A stretch of 64,000 nt of DNA from Avipropionibacterium sp050157065 (GTDB lineage Bacteria; Actinomycetota; Actinomycetes; Propionibacteriales; Propionibacteriaceae): the NCBI GenBank assembly GCA_050157065.1, contig CP189573.1; one strand, 5' to 3'. Shown here piece by piece: positions 53,795-63,315 of the stretch (its first letter is position 1; the number at the start of each line of letters is the position of its first letter). The notes under the pieces are model-generated. The model was given only the letters and a program-made list of their open reading frames with translations, was not told where the DNA came from and searched no databases. Position numbers and translations under genes: made by a program.

Positions 53795-54085
53795 TCCCGA
53801 CTGCCGAGCAGCCCACACCGCCCCGCGAGCCTTCCGACCTCGGTCAGAGATCCATGGATATCACTGGTCAGACGCACCGGGACGCCGTTGCCAGCTGCCT
53901 GCATGGACTCCTGGAAATCTGCGGGCGAACTGGGCAACGCAGGCATTCGCCGCGCCCGGTCGGCTTCTTCTCTCACTTCGCCCCCGCTGCTCAACACTGC
54001 CCCTGCTGCAGTGGGGGCAGGGTTGAGCAGTGGGGGCGAAGTGGAGTAGCCATACCCGGCCCCTGGACAAGCTCGCGGGACGGGG
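53795..54085. other. Convergent intergenic region with a long hairpin
   Basis: 291 bases between the nuclease gene and menD, which end facing each other. Apart from the long hairpin listed separately I see no gene. Confidence 0.7.
53974..54043. repeat. Long imperfect inverted repeat (30-bp arms, 10-base loop)
   Basis: Left arm 53974-54003 begins CACTTCGCCCCCGCTGCTCA; right arm 54014-54043 is its reverse complement with two mismatches; the loop is TGCTGCAGTG. It may work as a bidirectional terminator or RNA-stabilising element, but the arms are much longer than in ordinary terminators and no T-run follows, so a dispersed palindromic element is also possible. Confidence 0.75.
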
Positions 54086-55762
54086 TCAGGGAGCGATGGC
54101 GGATGCGGCAAGGGTGGCCCAGCGCGCTGCCTGCGCCGGCCGGTCCGCCCGGTCCACCGCCACCTCCACGACCTCGATGCCCTCCACGACTGCGGCCAGG
54201 GCGGCCTGCAGTTGATCATGGTCGGTGACGAGTCGGTGACCGACCCCGTACCCACGGCACAGCATCGACAGGTCGGCTCCGTGCGGCGTGGCGAACAGCC
54301 GCTCGAACCGGCGCGGGGGCGGAGTGGCCCCGTGCTCGAGGGTGGCGAAGATGGAGCCGCCGTCGTCGTTGGCGACCACGATCCGCAGCCCGGCGGGGAC
54401 GGGTTCGGCGGCCCCCACCAGCAGCCCGCCGATGTCGTGCAGGAAGGTGAGGTCGCCCAGCAGTGCCCAGGTCGACCGGTCGGGCTGGGACAGCGCGATG
54501 CCCATCGCGGTGGCGTTGGTGCCGTCGATGCCGGCCAGCCCGCGGTTGGCGTGAACGACCGTGGCGCCGACGAACGGCACCAGGTCGAGATCCCTGACCG
54601 GGTTGGAGGATCCGACGACCAGTTGGTCCGGGTCGGCGGCCGCGACGGCCCGGGCGAGGTGCAGTGGGTGGAGCCTGCCGTTGATCATGGTGGGCTCGTC
54701 GGCGAGCAGGCCGATCAGCGCCCGGTCAGCGGTTCGCCAGCGCCGCAGCCACGCCGTACCGGCTGGTTCGAGCGTCACGCCGGGGACGACCCGGTCGGCG
54801 TGCAGTCCGGGATCGATCCAGTCGGGGTGGGGGTCGACGACGACCACCTCGACGTGTGCGGCGGCGAGCAGTCGCTGCACCGGCCTGGACAGCGTGGGCC
54901 GGCCGACCATGATCACCCGGCGGATGTCGGACCCGAGTGCGGTGCCGAGCAGCAGCCGGTACGTGGCGATCGCGGTGGCTGAATGCCGGGCGTTGCTGGA
55001 CGGCTCGGCCAACAGGGGGAATTGTGCGGTCGCCGCAAGGTCGGCAAGGTGCCGACCGCGGGCGGGCGGCAGGTCACCGGCCACGATCACCGTACCGTCG
55101 ACCGCCGGCAGCGCGACCGGCTCGGCCGGCCGGATGACCGGGTCGATCCGGGTGGCCACGACGTCGCCCGGTGCCGTGGTGGTGTCAGCGGTTCCCGGGG
55201 TGAGTGGATCGACCAGCGCGACGTCGAGGTGGACCGGCCCGGGCGTGGTGCCCCGGAGTCCCGTGGCGGCGGCACACAACCGGGTCACCGCGAAGCCCCA
55301 CGCCGCCGGATCGCCATCCGGGGCGGAGATCCTGGCGTCGGCCCGGGTGTGGGCACCGAACAGGCCGAGCTGGTCGGTCGTCTGGTTCGCCCCGGAGTTG
55401 ATCATGGTGGCCGGGCGGTCGGCGGTGATCAGCACCAGCGGGATGCGCGAGTGGAACGCCTCCATCGCGGCGGGCAGTAGGTTGCCGGCCGCCGTGCCGG
55501 AGGTGGTGATCACCGGCACCGGGCGGCCGCTCCCCCGGGCGAGCCCGAGCGCCAAGAAACCTGCGCTCCGTTCGTCGATCCGGACGTGGACCCGCAGCCG
55601 GCCGGCGTCCTCGGCTTCGTGGGCGGCGTAGGACAGGGGTGCGTTGCGGGAGCCGGGCGCCAGCACCAGGTCGGTCACCCCGTGGTTGATCAACTGCCCG
55701 ATCACGATGCGCGCGGCGCGGGTCGACGGGGCCGCACCACCGGCGGCCGGATTCGTGGTCAT
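54086..55762 (-). CDS. menD: 2-succinyl-5-enolpyruvyl-6-hydroxy-3-cyclohexene-1-carboxylate synthase (MenD)
   Basis: ThDP-dependent enzyme that joins 2-oxoglutarate and isochorismate. The 558-residue product shows LVLAPGSRNAPLSYA, the catalytic-Glu region VRIDERSAGFLALGLA, PVITTSGTAAGNLLPA, and the ThDP motif GDLTFLHDIGGLL ... ANDDGGSIF. I start at ATG 55762 (MTTNPAAGG), which overlaps the menC stop and has GAGGTGAC upstream; a start six codons earlier is less likely. Confidence 0.96.
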   Translation of the reverse strand: MTTNPAAGGAAPSTRAARIVIGQLINHGVTDLVLAPGSRNAPLSYAAHEAEDAGRLRVHVRIDERSAGFLALGLARGSGRPVPVITTSGTAAGNLLPAAMEAFHSRIPLVLITADRPATMINSGANQTTDQLGLFGAHTRADARISAPDGDPAAWGFAVTRLCAAATGLRGTTPGPVHLDVALVDPLTPGTADTTTAPGDVVATRIDPVIRPAEPVALPAVDGTVIVAGDLPPARGRHLADLAATAQFPLLAEPSSNARHSATAIATYRLLLGTALGSDIRRVIMVGRPTLSRPVQRLLAAAHVEVVVVDPHPDWIDPGLHADRVVPGVTLEPAGTAWLRRWRTADRALIGLLADEPTMINGRLHPLHLARAVAAADPDQLVVGSSNPVRDLDLVPFVGATVVHANRGLAGIDGTNATAMGIALSQPDRSTWALLGDLTFLHDIGGLLVGAAEPVPAGLRIVVANDDGGSIFATLEHGATPPPRRFERLFATPHGADLSMLCRGYGVGHRLVTDHDQLQAALAAVVEGIEVVEVAVDRADRPAQAARWATLAASAIAP

Positions 55763-56742
55763 GTCGTCACCTCGAGGCATCGGGTGGCGGCGAGCCGTTC
55801 CCGCCAGAACTGTTGCCGGTCCGCCGGCGTGGCCAGCGTCGTGATCAACTCCGGATCCGGTTCCACCCGCCCGACCGGCAGTTCACCGTCGACGGCCAGC
55901 AGCGGTGCGGTCGCCACATCGGCGGTGAACAGGGCCGCGGTGTTGAGCCCACACGCGTACGGCAGGTTTGGCAACGCGGCCGCGAGCGCCACCCCGGCGG
56001 CCAGCCCGACCGAGGTCTCCAACGCCGAGGACACCACGACCGGCAGCGCGATCCGTTCGGCGAGCTCGAGGCACGCCCTGACACCCCCCAGCGGTTGCAC
56101 CTTCAGCACGGCGACGTCGGCCGCCTCCAGCTCGGCCACCCGCAGCGGATCCGTACTGCGCCGGATCGACTCGTCCGCCGCGATCGCGATGTCGACCCCG
56201 GCCCGGGCCAGCCGGCGCCTCAGTTCGGCCAGCTCGGTGACCTCGGGGCAGGGCTGTTCGACGTACTCCAGGTCTTCGCTGGCCAACCGCCGGAGTCGTC
56301 GCTCCGCCTCGTCGACATCCCACGCAGCGTTGGCGTCGACCCGCAACCGGCCGCCCGGCCCGAGGGCGTCGCGTACGGCGTCGATCCGGGCCAGGTCGTC
56401 GGCCTCGGTCTGACCCGGCTCGGCGATCTTGATCTTGGCGGTCCGGCAACCGCTCACCTGCGCCATCTCGTACGCCCGCTCCGGTCCGACCGCCGGGATG
56501 GTGCAGTTGACCGGCACCGTCGCACGGACCGGGGGCGGCGCGGGCTCGGTGGCCCAGGCGACACAGGCCTGCCACCACGGCACCAGTTCGTCGCCGGTGT
56601 AGTCGAGGAAGGGGCCCCACTCCGACCAGCCGGCGGGGCCACGGACCAGCAGCACCTCACGGGTGGTGATGCCGCGGAACCGGGTCGTCATGGGCAGCGA
56701 CACCACGACCGACTCCACCGGGTCGAAGGTGGCAGCTGTCAT
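55759..56742 (-). CDS. menC: o-Succinylbenzoate synthase (MenC)
   Basis: Enolase-superfamily dehydratase after MenD (and MenH). The 327-residue product has the K-x-K motif in AKIKIAEPG, metal ligands in RVDANAAW, YVEQPC and AADESIR, and the second lysine in VLKVQPLGG. It forms an operon with menD (ATGA overlap) and is divergent from menE, 39 bases apart. Confidence 0.94.
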   Translation of the reverse strand: MTAATFDPVESVVVSLPMTTRFRGITTREVLLVRGPAGWSEWGPFLDYTGDELVPWWQACVAWATEPAPPPVRATVPVNCTIPAVGPERAYEMAQVSGCRTAKIKIAEPGQTEADDLARIDAVRDALGPGGRLRVDANAAWDVDEAERRLRRLASEDLEYVEQPCPEVTELAELRRRLARAGVDIAIAADESIRRSTDPLRVAELEAADVAVLKVQPLGGVRACLELAERIALPVVVSSALETSVGLAAGVALAAALPNLPYACGLNTAALFTADVATAPLLAVDGELPVGRVEPDPELITTLATPADRQQFWRERLAATRCLEVTT

Positions 56743-56781
56743 CAGGTCAGCTTAGCGACAGCGCCGGACTACGCTGGGCCG

Positions 56782-57894
56782 GTGAACGTGATCCGCCCCG
56801 TCGACGCCCGCGAGGTGCTTCCGGGGCTGCGGGCGGCACTCGACGGCGGTCCGGCGATCGCACCGCTGCCGCCGGATCCGTCGGATGCGTTGCTCGACAT
56901 GGTGGCCCCCGATCGGCCGGCCGAGGTGCCCGACCTGGCGGTGGTCGTCGCCACCTCCGGGAGCACCGGCACCCCGAAGGGGGTCCTGCTGTCGCGGGCG
57001 GCGATCCGTGCCGGGGTCACGGCCACCCATGATCGACTCGGCGGCGACGGCGACTGGACGTTGGCGGTCCCCGCCCACTACGTCGCCGGGCTGATGGTGA
57101 TCGCCCGTACGGTCGTCGCCGGGACCGCCTTGCACCACGCGGCCGCGGACCTGCACGACCTGCCGGAGCTGCACCACCCGCCCCGGCCGCAGTACCTGTC
57201 GCTGGTGCCGACCCAACTGGTCCGCGCACTCGACCGGCCCGAGGTGCTCGCCCGGTTGGCCCGCTACGACGTGATCATGGTCGGTGGCGGCCCGCTGCCC
57301 GCACCGGTCCGGGAGCGGTCCGAGGCCGCCGGGTTGGCCGTCGTCTCCACGTACGGGATGTCGGAGACCGCCGGCGGTTGTGTGTACGACGGGGTCCCGC
57401 TGCCCGGGGTCGAGGTCGCGATCGAACCCGACACCGAGCGGATCATGATCACCGGCCCGATGCTGTGCAGTGGCTACCGACTGCGGCCCGACCTGACCCG
57501 GGAGGCACTGGTCGACGGCTGGTTCCGCACCAGCGACCGGGGGCGGCTGGTCGACGGCCTGGTGTCGGTGACCGGCCGGCTCGACGACGTGGTGATCAGT
57601 GGCGGCAGCAATGTCGACCTGGCCGAGGTGGAGACCATGATCAACTCCCGGTTGCCGGCCGGCCACGAGGTCGCCGTCATCGGCGTCGACGACCCGGAGT
57701 GGGGCACCCGGGTGGTGGCGGTCACCGACCGGCCGCTGACCCGCGAACAGCTGCGAGGCTGGCTCACCGGCCCGCTGCTGCCCCGCCAGGTGGTCGTCCT
57801 CGACTCGCTCCCCCGCACCGCAAATGGCAAGATCGACCGGCCGGCGCTCCGCAACCGCGTCGGTGAGTCGGCCGAGGAGGATGCCCGCAGATGA
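56782..57894 (+). CDS. menE: o-Succinylbenzoate-CoA ligase (MenE), short actinobacterial form
   Basis: Acyl-CoA synthetase (ANL family) that activates o-succinylbenzoate. AMP-binding motif VVATSGSTGTPKGVLLS, STYGMSETAGGCVYDG, GWFRTSDRGRL and the C-terminal lysine in TANGKIDRPAL are present. At 370 residues it is shorter than the roughly 450-500 of other bacteria, mainly in the N-terminal domain. The GTG at 56782 lies six bases after a TACGCT -10 candidate; GTG 56788 is an alternative. The long open frame upstream is antisense to menC. Confidence 0.93.
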   Translation: MNVIRPVDAREVLPGLRAALDGGPAIAPLPPDPSDALLDMVAPDRPAEVPDLAVVVATSGSTGTPKGVLLSRAAIRAGVTATHDRLGGDGDWTLAVPAHYVAGLMVIARTVVAGTALHHAAADLHDLPELHHPPRPQYLSLVPTQLVRALDRPEVLARLARYDVIMVGGGPLPAPVRERSEAAGLAVVSTYGMSETAGGCVYDGVPLPGVEVAIEPDTERIMITGPMLCSGYRLRPDLTREALVDGWFRTSDRGRLVDGLVSVTGRLDDVVISGGSNVDLAEVETMINSRLPAGHEVAVIGVDDPEWGTRVVAVTDRPLTREQLRGWLTGPLLPRQVVVLDSLPRTANGKIDRPALRNRVGESAEEDARR

Positions 57895-58769
57895 CGACCG
57901 TGGCCCAGTGGGTGGAAGGTGCGCGCCCGCGGACCCTGCCGGCGGCGTTCTCCCCGGTCATCGCCGGCACCGGCATCGCGTTCGCGGTCGGCGGTTTCGA
58001 CCCACTGGCCGCCGCGCTCGCGCTGGTGGTGAGCGTCGCCCTGCAGATCGGGGTGAACTACGCCAACGACTACTCCGACGGGGTGCGCGGCACCGACGAC
58101 GAGCGGGTCGGGCCGATGCGCTTGGTCGGGTCCGGTGCGGCCCGGCCGGCGACGGTGAAGGCGGCCGCCTTCGGCTGCTTCGGGGTCGCCGCGCTCGCCG
58201 GCCTGGCGCTGGTCGTGCTGACCGCGATGTGGTGGCTGTTGGCGGTGGGCGCGCTGTCGATCCTGGCCGCCTGGTTCTACACCGGTGGCAAGAATCCGTA
58301 CGGCTACCTGGGGCTCGGCGAACTGTTCGTCTTCGTCTTCTTCGGTCTGGTGGCGGTGTGTGGGACGACGCTGGTCCAGGCCCGGTTCGTCCCGTGGTCG
58401 GCGGTGGCCGCCGCGGTCGCGATCGGCGCCCTCGCCTGTGCCATCCTGGTCGCCAACAACCTGCGCGACCTGGCCGGCGACACCGCCGTGGGCAAACGTA
58501 CACTCGCCACCCGGCTGGGCGATCGCGGCACCCGCTGGTGCTACGTCGCGTTGTGCGTCGTGGCGGCGCTGGCCGTGGTCATGGTGGCGTGGCTGGTCAG
58601 CTGGTGGTGCCTGCTGGGGCTGGTGTTCGTCGTACCGGCCGCACTCACCTGTCGGATCGTGCTGGCGGGTGCGGGCGGAGCCGACCTGATCCGGGTGCTC
58701 AAGATCATCGGGATCGCCGAACTGCTGTGCGCGGTCGGGTTGGCCGCCGGATGCCTGTTGGCCGGCTGA
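57891..58769 (+). CDS. menA: 1,4-Dihydroxy-2-naphthoate polyprenyltransferase (MenA)
   Basis: Membrane prenyltransferase that makes demethylmenaquinone. The 292-residue product has about eight to nine hydrophobic helices, the first Asp-rich motif NYANDYSDGVRGTDDERVGP and the second NNLRDLAGDTAVGKRTLA. ATGA overlap with menE shows an operon menE-menA. Confidence 0.96.
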   Translation: MTTVAQWVEGARPRTLPAAFSPVIAGTGIAFAVGGFDPLAAALALVVSVALQIGVNYANDYSDGVRGTDDERVGPMRLVGSGAARPATVKAAAFGCFGVAALAGLALVVLTAMWWLLAVGALSILAAWFYTGGKNPYGYLGLGELFVFVFFGLVAVCGTTLVQARFVPWSAVAAAVAIGALACAILVANNLRDLAGDTAVGKRTLATRLGDRGTRWCYVALCVVAALAVVMVAWLVSWWCLLGLVFVVPAALTCRIVLAGAGGADLIRVLKIIGIAELLCAVGLAAGCLLAG

Positions 58770-58785
58770 CCGACCCGACTATCAT
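58758..58785 (+). promoter_or_regulatory. Promoter of the PLDc_N gene inside the menA 3' end
   Basis: TTGGCC (58758-58763), a 16-base spacer, then TATCAT (58780-58785), six bases before the ATG at 58792; the transcript would be leaderless or nearly so. Confidence 0.4.
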
Positions 58786-58791
58786 CTGTGC

Positions 58792-59040
58792 ATGGCGCGT
58801 TATCTGCCGCTGATCATCATCGCGCTGCTGATGATCTACTGCGTGGTCGAGGTGGCGCAGGCGCCGAGCGCGGCGGTCCGCCGGATGCCGAAGTGGATGT
58901 GGGCCGTCACCGTGATCTGCCTGCCGCTGGTGGGATCCCTGTGCTGGCTGTTCCTCGGCCGGCCCACCAAGGAGAGCTTGGGCGAAGGAAGCCGGGTCGT
59001 CGGTCCTGACGACGACCCGGACTTCCTCCGCCGGTTGTGA
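58792..59040 (+). CDS. Small PLDc_N-domain membrane protein
   Basis: 82-residue protein with two transmembrane helices (LPLIIIALLMIYCVVEV and MWAVTVICLPLVGSLCWLFLG) and the WLFLGRP end that marks the phospholipase D nuclease N-terminal (PLDc_N) domain. In actinobacteria such short proteins are often found near menA. Function is unknown. Confidence 0.85.
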   Translation: MARYLPLIIIALLMIYCVVEVAQAPSAAVRRMPKWMWAVTVICLPLVGSLCWLFLGRPTKESLGEGSRVVGPDDDPDFLRRL

Positions 59041-59049
59041 CCTGGCCGC

Positions 59050-60108
59050 TCAGACCAGCGCGGCCCACGTCTTGGGTCCGACGATGCCGTCGGGCAGCAG
59101 CTTCTTGGACTTCTGGAACGAGATCGCTGCAGACCTGGTCCTTTCGCCGAACTCACCGTCGACCGCCAGGCCCTTGCCGTGGGCGTTCAGGGCACGCTGG
59201 GTGGCGCGCACCGCGTGGCCACGGCTGCCCTCCTTGGTGGTGACGATGATCTTGCCCCACGTCTTCGGCCCGGCGATGCCGTCGGGCACCAGGTTGGCGC
59301 TGCGCTGGTACGAGATCACGGCGTCCTTGGTCTGCTGCCCGAACACACCGTCCACGGCGACCGAACGGCCGCGGGCGCGCAGCAGGTACTGCAGCACGGA
59401 GACGCGCCAACCGGAGCTGCCCTTCTTCAACGTGGGCCAGCCCGACGACGGCGGGGGCGGCGGATCGTTGGGCGGCGGGTTGCCGCCGAGCTTCGCCGCG
59501 ACCCGCGCCAGCGTGCCGCTGCCGGGACGGACGTTGATCTCGAAGTGCATCTCGTCCTTGCGGCCGGAGTAGTTGCCACCCCAGCGGACGGTGCCCTCGC
59601 AGGCGTTCAAGATGGCGGCGATCTCGCGGCGTTGGGCCGAGCTGAAGGTGCCAGACACACCCAGCGGGTGCTCGGGGGCGTTGCAGTCGATGGCGGTGGC
59701 GCTCGAGTGGTTCGACAGCGTCGTGCCACCACGGATCGGACGGTACGCCCAGCCCCAGCACCAGCCGGAGCGGAGCGGCTCCACGCGCTCGTGGAAGCGG
59801 CGCGCGACGTAGCCGAGGACGGTGCCGACCTGGCCGGTCCGGACGCCACCGGGGAAGGTGACCCCGTGTGCGGAGAAGCCGCGGTTCAGCGCCGAGCTCC
59901 CCGAGGAGGTGATGCCGGGCCAACCGTTCTGGCTCGAAGCCGCCATCGCGGGCAGGACGCCCGCGCCGGCAGCGCCGAGGCCGACGGCGGCGATGCCCGC
60001 GCCCCGTAGCAGCAGTCGACGGTCGAACCCGCCGCTGAGCAGCCCGGTCCCCTCGGCCGGCAGTTCCTCCTCCTGCAGTTCGCAGTCTTGGTCGTGCAGT
60101 TCACACAT
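59050..60108 (-). CDS. Tat-exported M15-type D,D-peptidase with two peptidoglycan-binding repeats
   Basis: Cell-wall enzyme of 352 residues. A long polar N-region is followed by the Tat motif DRRLLLRGAGIAAVG and likely cleavage after AMA near residue 55. The M15 (VanY-like) domain covers about 60-215, with zinc-ligand segments SNHSSATAIDCNAPEH and EMHFEINVRPG. After a Pro-rich linker come two PG_binding_1 repeats (VFGQQTKDAVISYQRSANLVPDGIAGPKTW and EFGERTRSAAISFQKSKKLLPDGIVGPKTW). The ATG at 60108 has a GGGAGGT site upstream; the long open frame beyond it is not the same protein. Confidence 0.88.
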   Translation of the reverse strand: MCELHDQDCELQEEELPAEGTGLLSGGFDRRLLLRGAGIAAVGLGAAGAGVLPAMAASSQNGWPGITSSGSSALNRGFSAHGVTFPGGVRTGQVGTVLGYVARRFHERVEPLRSGWCWGWAYRPIRGGTTLSNHSSATAIDCNAPEHPLGVSGTFSSAQRREIAAILNACEGTVRWGGNYSGRKDEMHFEINVRPGSGTLARVAAKLGGNPPPNDPPPPPSSGWPTLKKGSSGWRVSVLQYLLRARGRSVAVDGVFGQQTKDAVISYQRSANLVPDGIAGPKTWGKIIVTTKEGSRGHAVRATQRALNAHGKGLAVDGEFGERTRSAAISFQKSKKLLPDGIVGPKTWAALV

Positions 60109-60296
60109 GATGTGCCTACCTCCCGCCGGTCTACGAGAGGACCGGCACCCTGACCCGGCGCAGTGCGCTTCATCGGGCCTACGGACAGTGTCTGGCACAT
60201 GTCTAACGAGGCGCCGGGTCACCGGGGGCCCGCCGCGAAGCTGCCTGCCGGAAGCGGCAGAAGCGCGGTCACCGCGCCGCGAGTCCGTACCGCTGA
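60109..60296. other. Intergenic region upstream of the peptidase gene
   Basis: 188 bases with no gene. TGTCTGGC (near 60189) and TGTCTAAC (near 60200) are close direct repeats and could be a regulator site for the minus-strand peptidase gene. I looked for a c-di-AMP riboswitch, which can precede actinobacterial cell-wall hydrolases, and saw no recognisable core. Confidence 0.45.
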
Positions 60297-61187
60297 TCAG
60301 TCGAACGGCCAGCGCACGCCGGTGCGCTGTTGGGCCAACTCCCACAGCAGTTTCCCGCTGTTCGGGTCGGCCATCACCAGCGGGACGGGCTGGGTGGCCG
60401 GTGGCCCCCACGCGTCGAACCGCGGGCCGATGAACTCGCCACCCGACAGCGACAGGTCGGTGGCGCCACGGATCAGGGCACCGGCACCGTCGTCGGGGCC
60501 GGCTGCGATCCGACGACCGATCCGGTGGAACACCCGACTGAACGGTCCCGGGTCCTCGGTGGCGAACAGGTTGGTCGACGCCCAGCCCGGGTGCACGACC
60601 ACCGAGGTGAGGTGCCGGGCGGCCGCCTTCGCGCGCCGGTCCAACTCGATGCCGAACAGCCCGCACGCCAGCTTGGCCTGACCGTACGCCCGCGACGGCG
60701 TGTACGGGCCGGCCTCCCCCAACCGCGGGTCGAACGATCCGACGGCCTTGGCCATCAGGCTCGTCACCATCACCACCCGGGCGTGGTCGGACCGCAGCAG
60801 CGCTTCGGTCAGCCCGGCGGTCAGTGTGACGTGGCCCAACAGGTTGACGCCCGCGTGGGACTCGAAGCCGTCGACGGTGAACGTCCGCTCCTTGCCGAAG
60901 ATCGCGCCGGCGTTGTTGACCAGGACGTCGACCCGGCGGTCGGCGTACGCGGTGACGAACGTACGGACCGACGCCTGGTCGCCCAGCTCGAGCTCGGCCA
61001 CCTCGAGGTCGGCCGTCGGCACCACGGCCCGGATCCGGTCGGCCGTGGCCCGCCCCCGGCCCACGTCGCGGACCGCCAGGCACACCGTCGCCCCGGCGGC
61101 GGCCAGCACCCGGGCGGTCGCTTCACCGAGCCCGGAGCTGGCTCCGGTGACGATGGCCAAGCGGTCGTGCAGGTCGACGTTTCCCAT
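60297..61187 (-). CDS. Short-chain dehydrogenase/reductase (retinol-dehydrogenase-like)
   Basis: SDR of 296 residues. TGASSGLGEATARVL is the cofactor motif, NNAGAIFG the structural motif, Ser in VVMVTSLMAK and YGQAKLA (Y-x3-K) the catalytic residues. The layout resembles WW-domain oxidoreductase/retinol dehydrogenase-type SDRs, which have a long C-terminal part. Start ATG 61187; the frame extends 37 codons further without a better start. Substrate unknown. Confidence 0.87.
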   Translation of the reverse strand: MGNVDLHDRLAIVTGASSGLGEATARVLAAAGATVCLAVRDVGRGRATADRIRAVVPTADLEVAELELGDQASVRTFVTAYADRRVDVLVNNAGAIFGKERTFTVDGFESHAGVNLLGHVTLTAGLTEALLRSDHARVVMVTSLMAKAVGSFDPRLGEAGPYTPSRAYGQAKLACGLFGIELDRRAKAAARHLTSVVVHPGWASTNLFATEDPGPFSRVFHRIGRRIAAGPDDGAGALIRGATDLSLSGGEFIGPRFDAWGPPATQPVPLVMADPNSGKLLWELAQQRTGVRWPFD

Positions 61188-61239
61188 GGGCTGAAGCGTA
61201 CGAGGCGCTCCCCCGCGACGCCGGGGCGGGCCGGTGCCT

Positions 61240-63210
61240 TCAGGCCCGGAACGGGAACCAGGCGAGCTCCAGGCCGTACATCCCCCACGTGCCGTCACGC
61301 TCCGGCTCGAAGGCGAACCGCGGGTTGTTGTACCACCCGTTCGTCACGTCGGAGTAGAGCGCCCGGACCGAGTCGGTCGGGGTAATGTGGCTGATCTCCA
61401 GCTCCCAGTGCACCCACGTCATCAGCCGTCGCCCCTTGACATCCATGCCGCCGTACCCGCCGAGATTGGTGACCAGCTCGACCGCCTCCGTCTCCGGGTC
61501 GTACGTGATCAGGTCGCCGCGCGGACGTCGGGCCATCAGGTACAGCTTCCCGCCGCGCATGATGATCCGCTCGTACGAGGCCACGTCCGACCGGGGTTCG
61601 GCCCGCCACAGCAACTCGCGGGTGTTGAGGTCGATCGCCGCGATCTGCGCGACCGGCGCCACCGGGCCCGTACCCTCACCGTGGGTGTCGCCGGCCACGT
61701 AGGCGATGTCGCCGACGACGTGCAGGCCGCGGACCGACTGGTCGGGCAGGTAGTCGGTCCGCACCTCGACCGCGTGGTCGGCCAGGTCGACGAAGCTGAC
61801 CGCCCCCTGGTTGCCGCCGATGTGCGGCCCCGACACCACCACCAGCTGGTTGCGTCGGTCGTCGTAGCTCATCAGCGCCGGCCGGTACTGGCCGGTCAGG
61901 GTGGCGACGTCGGTGCGCTCGACGGTGTGCTGGTCGAACCGGGTGATCGTGCAGCCCGGGTAGATGGCACCGTAGACGCTGCCGTCACCGACCTCGGCCA
62001 ACGCCTTGATCTCACCGAAGTTGTCGACCCGGACCTTGCTCCCGGCTGCCAGGTCGTGGACCTGGCTCGCACCATGCCCCGCCACCCAGATCGTGCCGTT
62101 GCTGTGCCGGATGAGGTCCTGGGCGCGGTCGGGATAGCCGGCGTCCTCGACGGTCGAGAAGACCTCCGGCTCCTCGCCGAGGGTCATCTTCCAGAAGCGC
62201 CCGCTGTCGCCGGTGCCGACCAGCACGCCCGGTTCGTACTCGCCGAGGAAGTTGTTCTGCCCGTCGTCCTCGAGCGCCTGGCCGACCTTGACCAGCTGGT
62301 CGGCGTCGCAGCGGTAGATGTTGCCCGAGGTCCGGGCGATCGCGTACACCGCACCGTCGGCGGTGACGCACATGAAGTCGATGTAGCGGTCCTTGCTGTC
62401 CAGCAGCGGCCGCGCCACGTGTTGCGTACCGTCGGTCGGGTCGAAGGAGACCACGAACTTGCCGGTGCCGATGTACAGCAGGCCGTTCGAGTACGCCATC
62501 TTGATCGGGATCGTCCGCCCCTCGCCGAGGTAGGCGGTGATGTCACGGCCGTCGGTGCCGGTGGCGTCGAGTGCCCACTCCTTGATGCCGCCGGGAGCGT
62601 TGGCGCCGCCGTACACGTGGCTGTCGGTCACCGCGAGCGAGTTCGCGTAGCGCGACTCGGACACGACGCCGTACGTCTGCACCTCCTTGGTGGTCAGGTG
62701 CACCCGCCGGACCGTGCAGTCGGGGTAACTGCTCAGGTACAGCCAGTCACCGGCGATCGCCATGTCGTACCACCAGGCACCGGCCGGGCCGGCCTCGACC
62801 CACGCCTCGAAGGCGTGGGTCTGCGGGTCGAGCCGGAAGATCGATGCGTTGCCGGCCATCCCGACGTACGCGTACGTGCCGTCACTGGCCATCATCAGGC
62901 CGCCGGCCCCAGAGCCCGAACCGGGCACGTCGACGTCGGCCACCCACGTGACCTCGCCGGTGGTCAGGTCAGCCTCGACGATCCGCAGGTGCTCACCGTC
63001 GACCAGATAGCGGGTGGTCTGGTAGACCTTGTCGCCCACCCGGGTGGCGCCCCGCATGGCGGCGGTCAGGATCGCCGGGCCGTACGTCGTCGGCTGCACC
63101 ACCGGACGGGCGGCGACCGCGGAGTCGGCGAGCCCGCCCAGGGTCAGCGCCGTACCGCCGAGGGCGGCCAGCCCGAGTACCTGGCGTCGGCTGGGTCGAA
63201 GGTCTTCCAT
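61240..63210 (-). CDS. Tat-exported beta-propeller protein
   Basis: 656-residue exported protein. The Tat signal (SRRQVLGLAALGG) begins near residue 7 with likely cleavage after AVA near 33. The mature part consists of repeated blades resembling PQQ/YVTN/WD40-type propellers (for example DGTYAYVGMAGNASIFRLDPQTHAFEAW and DGAVYAIARTSGNIYRCD). No catalytic motif is recognised; it may be a binding protein or lyase-like propeller. An AGAGGTG site precedes the ATG. Confidence 0.8.
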   Translation of the reverse strand: MEDLRPSRRQVLGLAALGGTALTLGGLADSAVAARPVVQPTTYGPAILTAAMRGATRVGDKVYQTTRYLVDGEHLRIVEADLTTGEVTWVADVDVPGSGSGAGGLMMASDGTYAYVGMAGNASIFRLDPQTHAFEAWVEAGPAGAWWYDMAIAGDWLYLSSYPDCTVRRVHLTTKEVQTYGVVSESRYANSLAVTDSHVYGGANAPGGIKEWALDATGTDGRDITAYLGEGRTIPIKMAYSNGLLYIGTGKFVVSFDPTDGTQHVARPLLDSKDRYIDFMCVTADGAVYAIARTSGNIYRCDADQLVKVGQALEDDGQNNFLGEYEPGVLVGTGDSGRFWKMTLGEEPEVFSTVEDAGYPDRAQDLIRHSNGTIWVAGHGASQVHDLAAGSKVRVDNFGEIKALAEVGDGSVYGAIYPGCTITRFDQHTVERTDVATLTGQYRPALMSYDDRRNQLVVVSGPHIGGNQGAVSFVDLADHAVEVRTDYLPDQSVRGLHVVGDIAYVAGDTHGEGTGPVAPVAQIAAIDLNTRELLWRAEPRSDVASYERIIMRGGKLYLMARRPRGDLITYDPETEAVELVTNLGGYGGMDVKGRRLMTWVHWELEISHITPTDSVRALYSDVTNGWYNNPRFAFEPERDGTWGMYGLELAWFPFRA

Positions 63211-63315
63211 GGCGCACCTCTTCGTGTCGGGGACGAACTGCAGGTCAGTGGACCGAACCTAAAGCCCCTTCCTGACAGTCCGCAAGCCCCTGACACCAGG
63301 TGGTGCCCGACGTGG

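Noticed and set aside
53861..54070. Small open frames on both strands across the long hairpin
   Set aside because: Similar peptides on both strands arise simply from the inverted repeat; there is no start signal.
60109..60296. c-di-AMP (ydaO-type) riboswitch before the cell-wall peptidase gene
   Set aside because: Such switches occur before actinobacterial wall hydrolases, but I could not find the conserved core in this 188-base gap.
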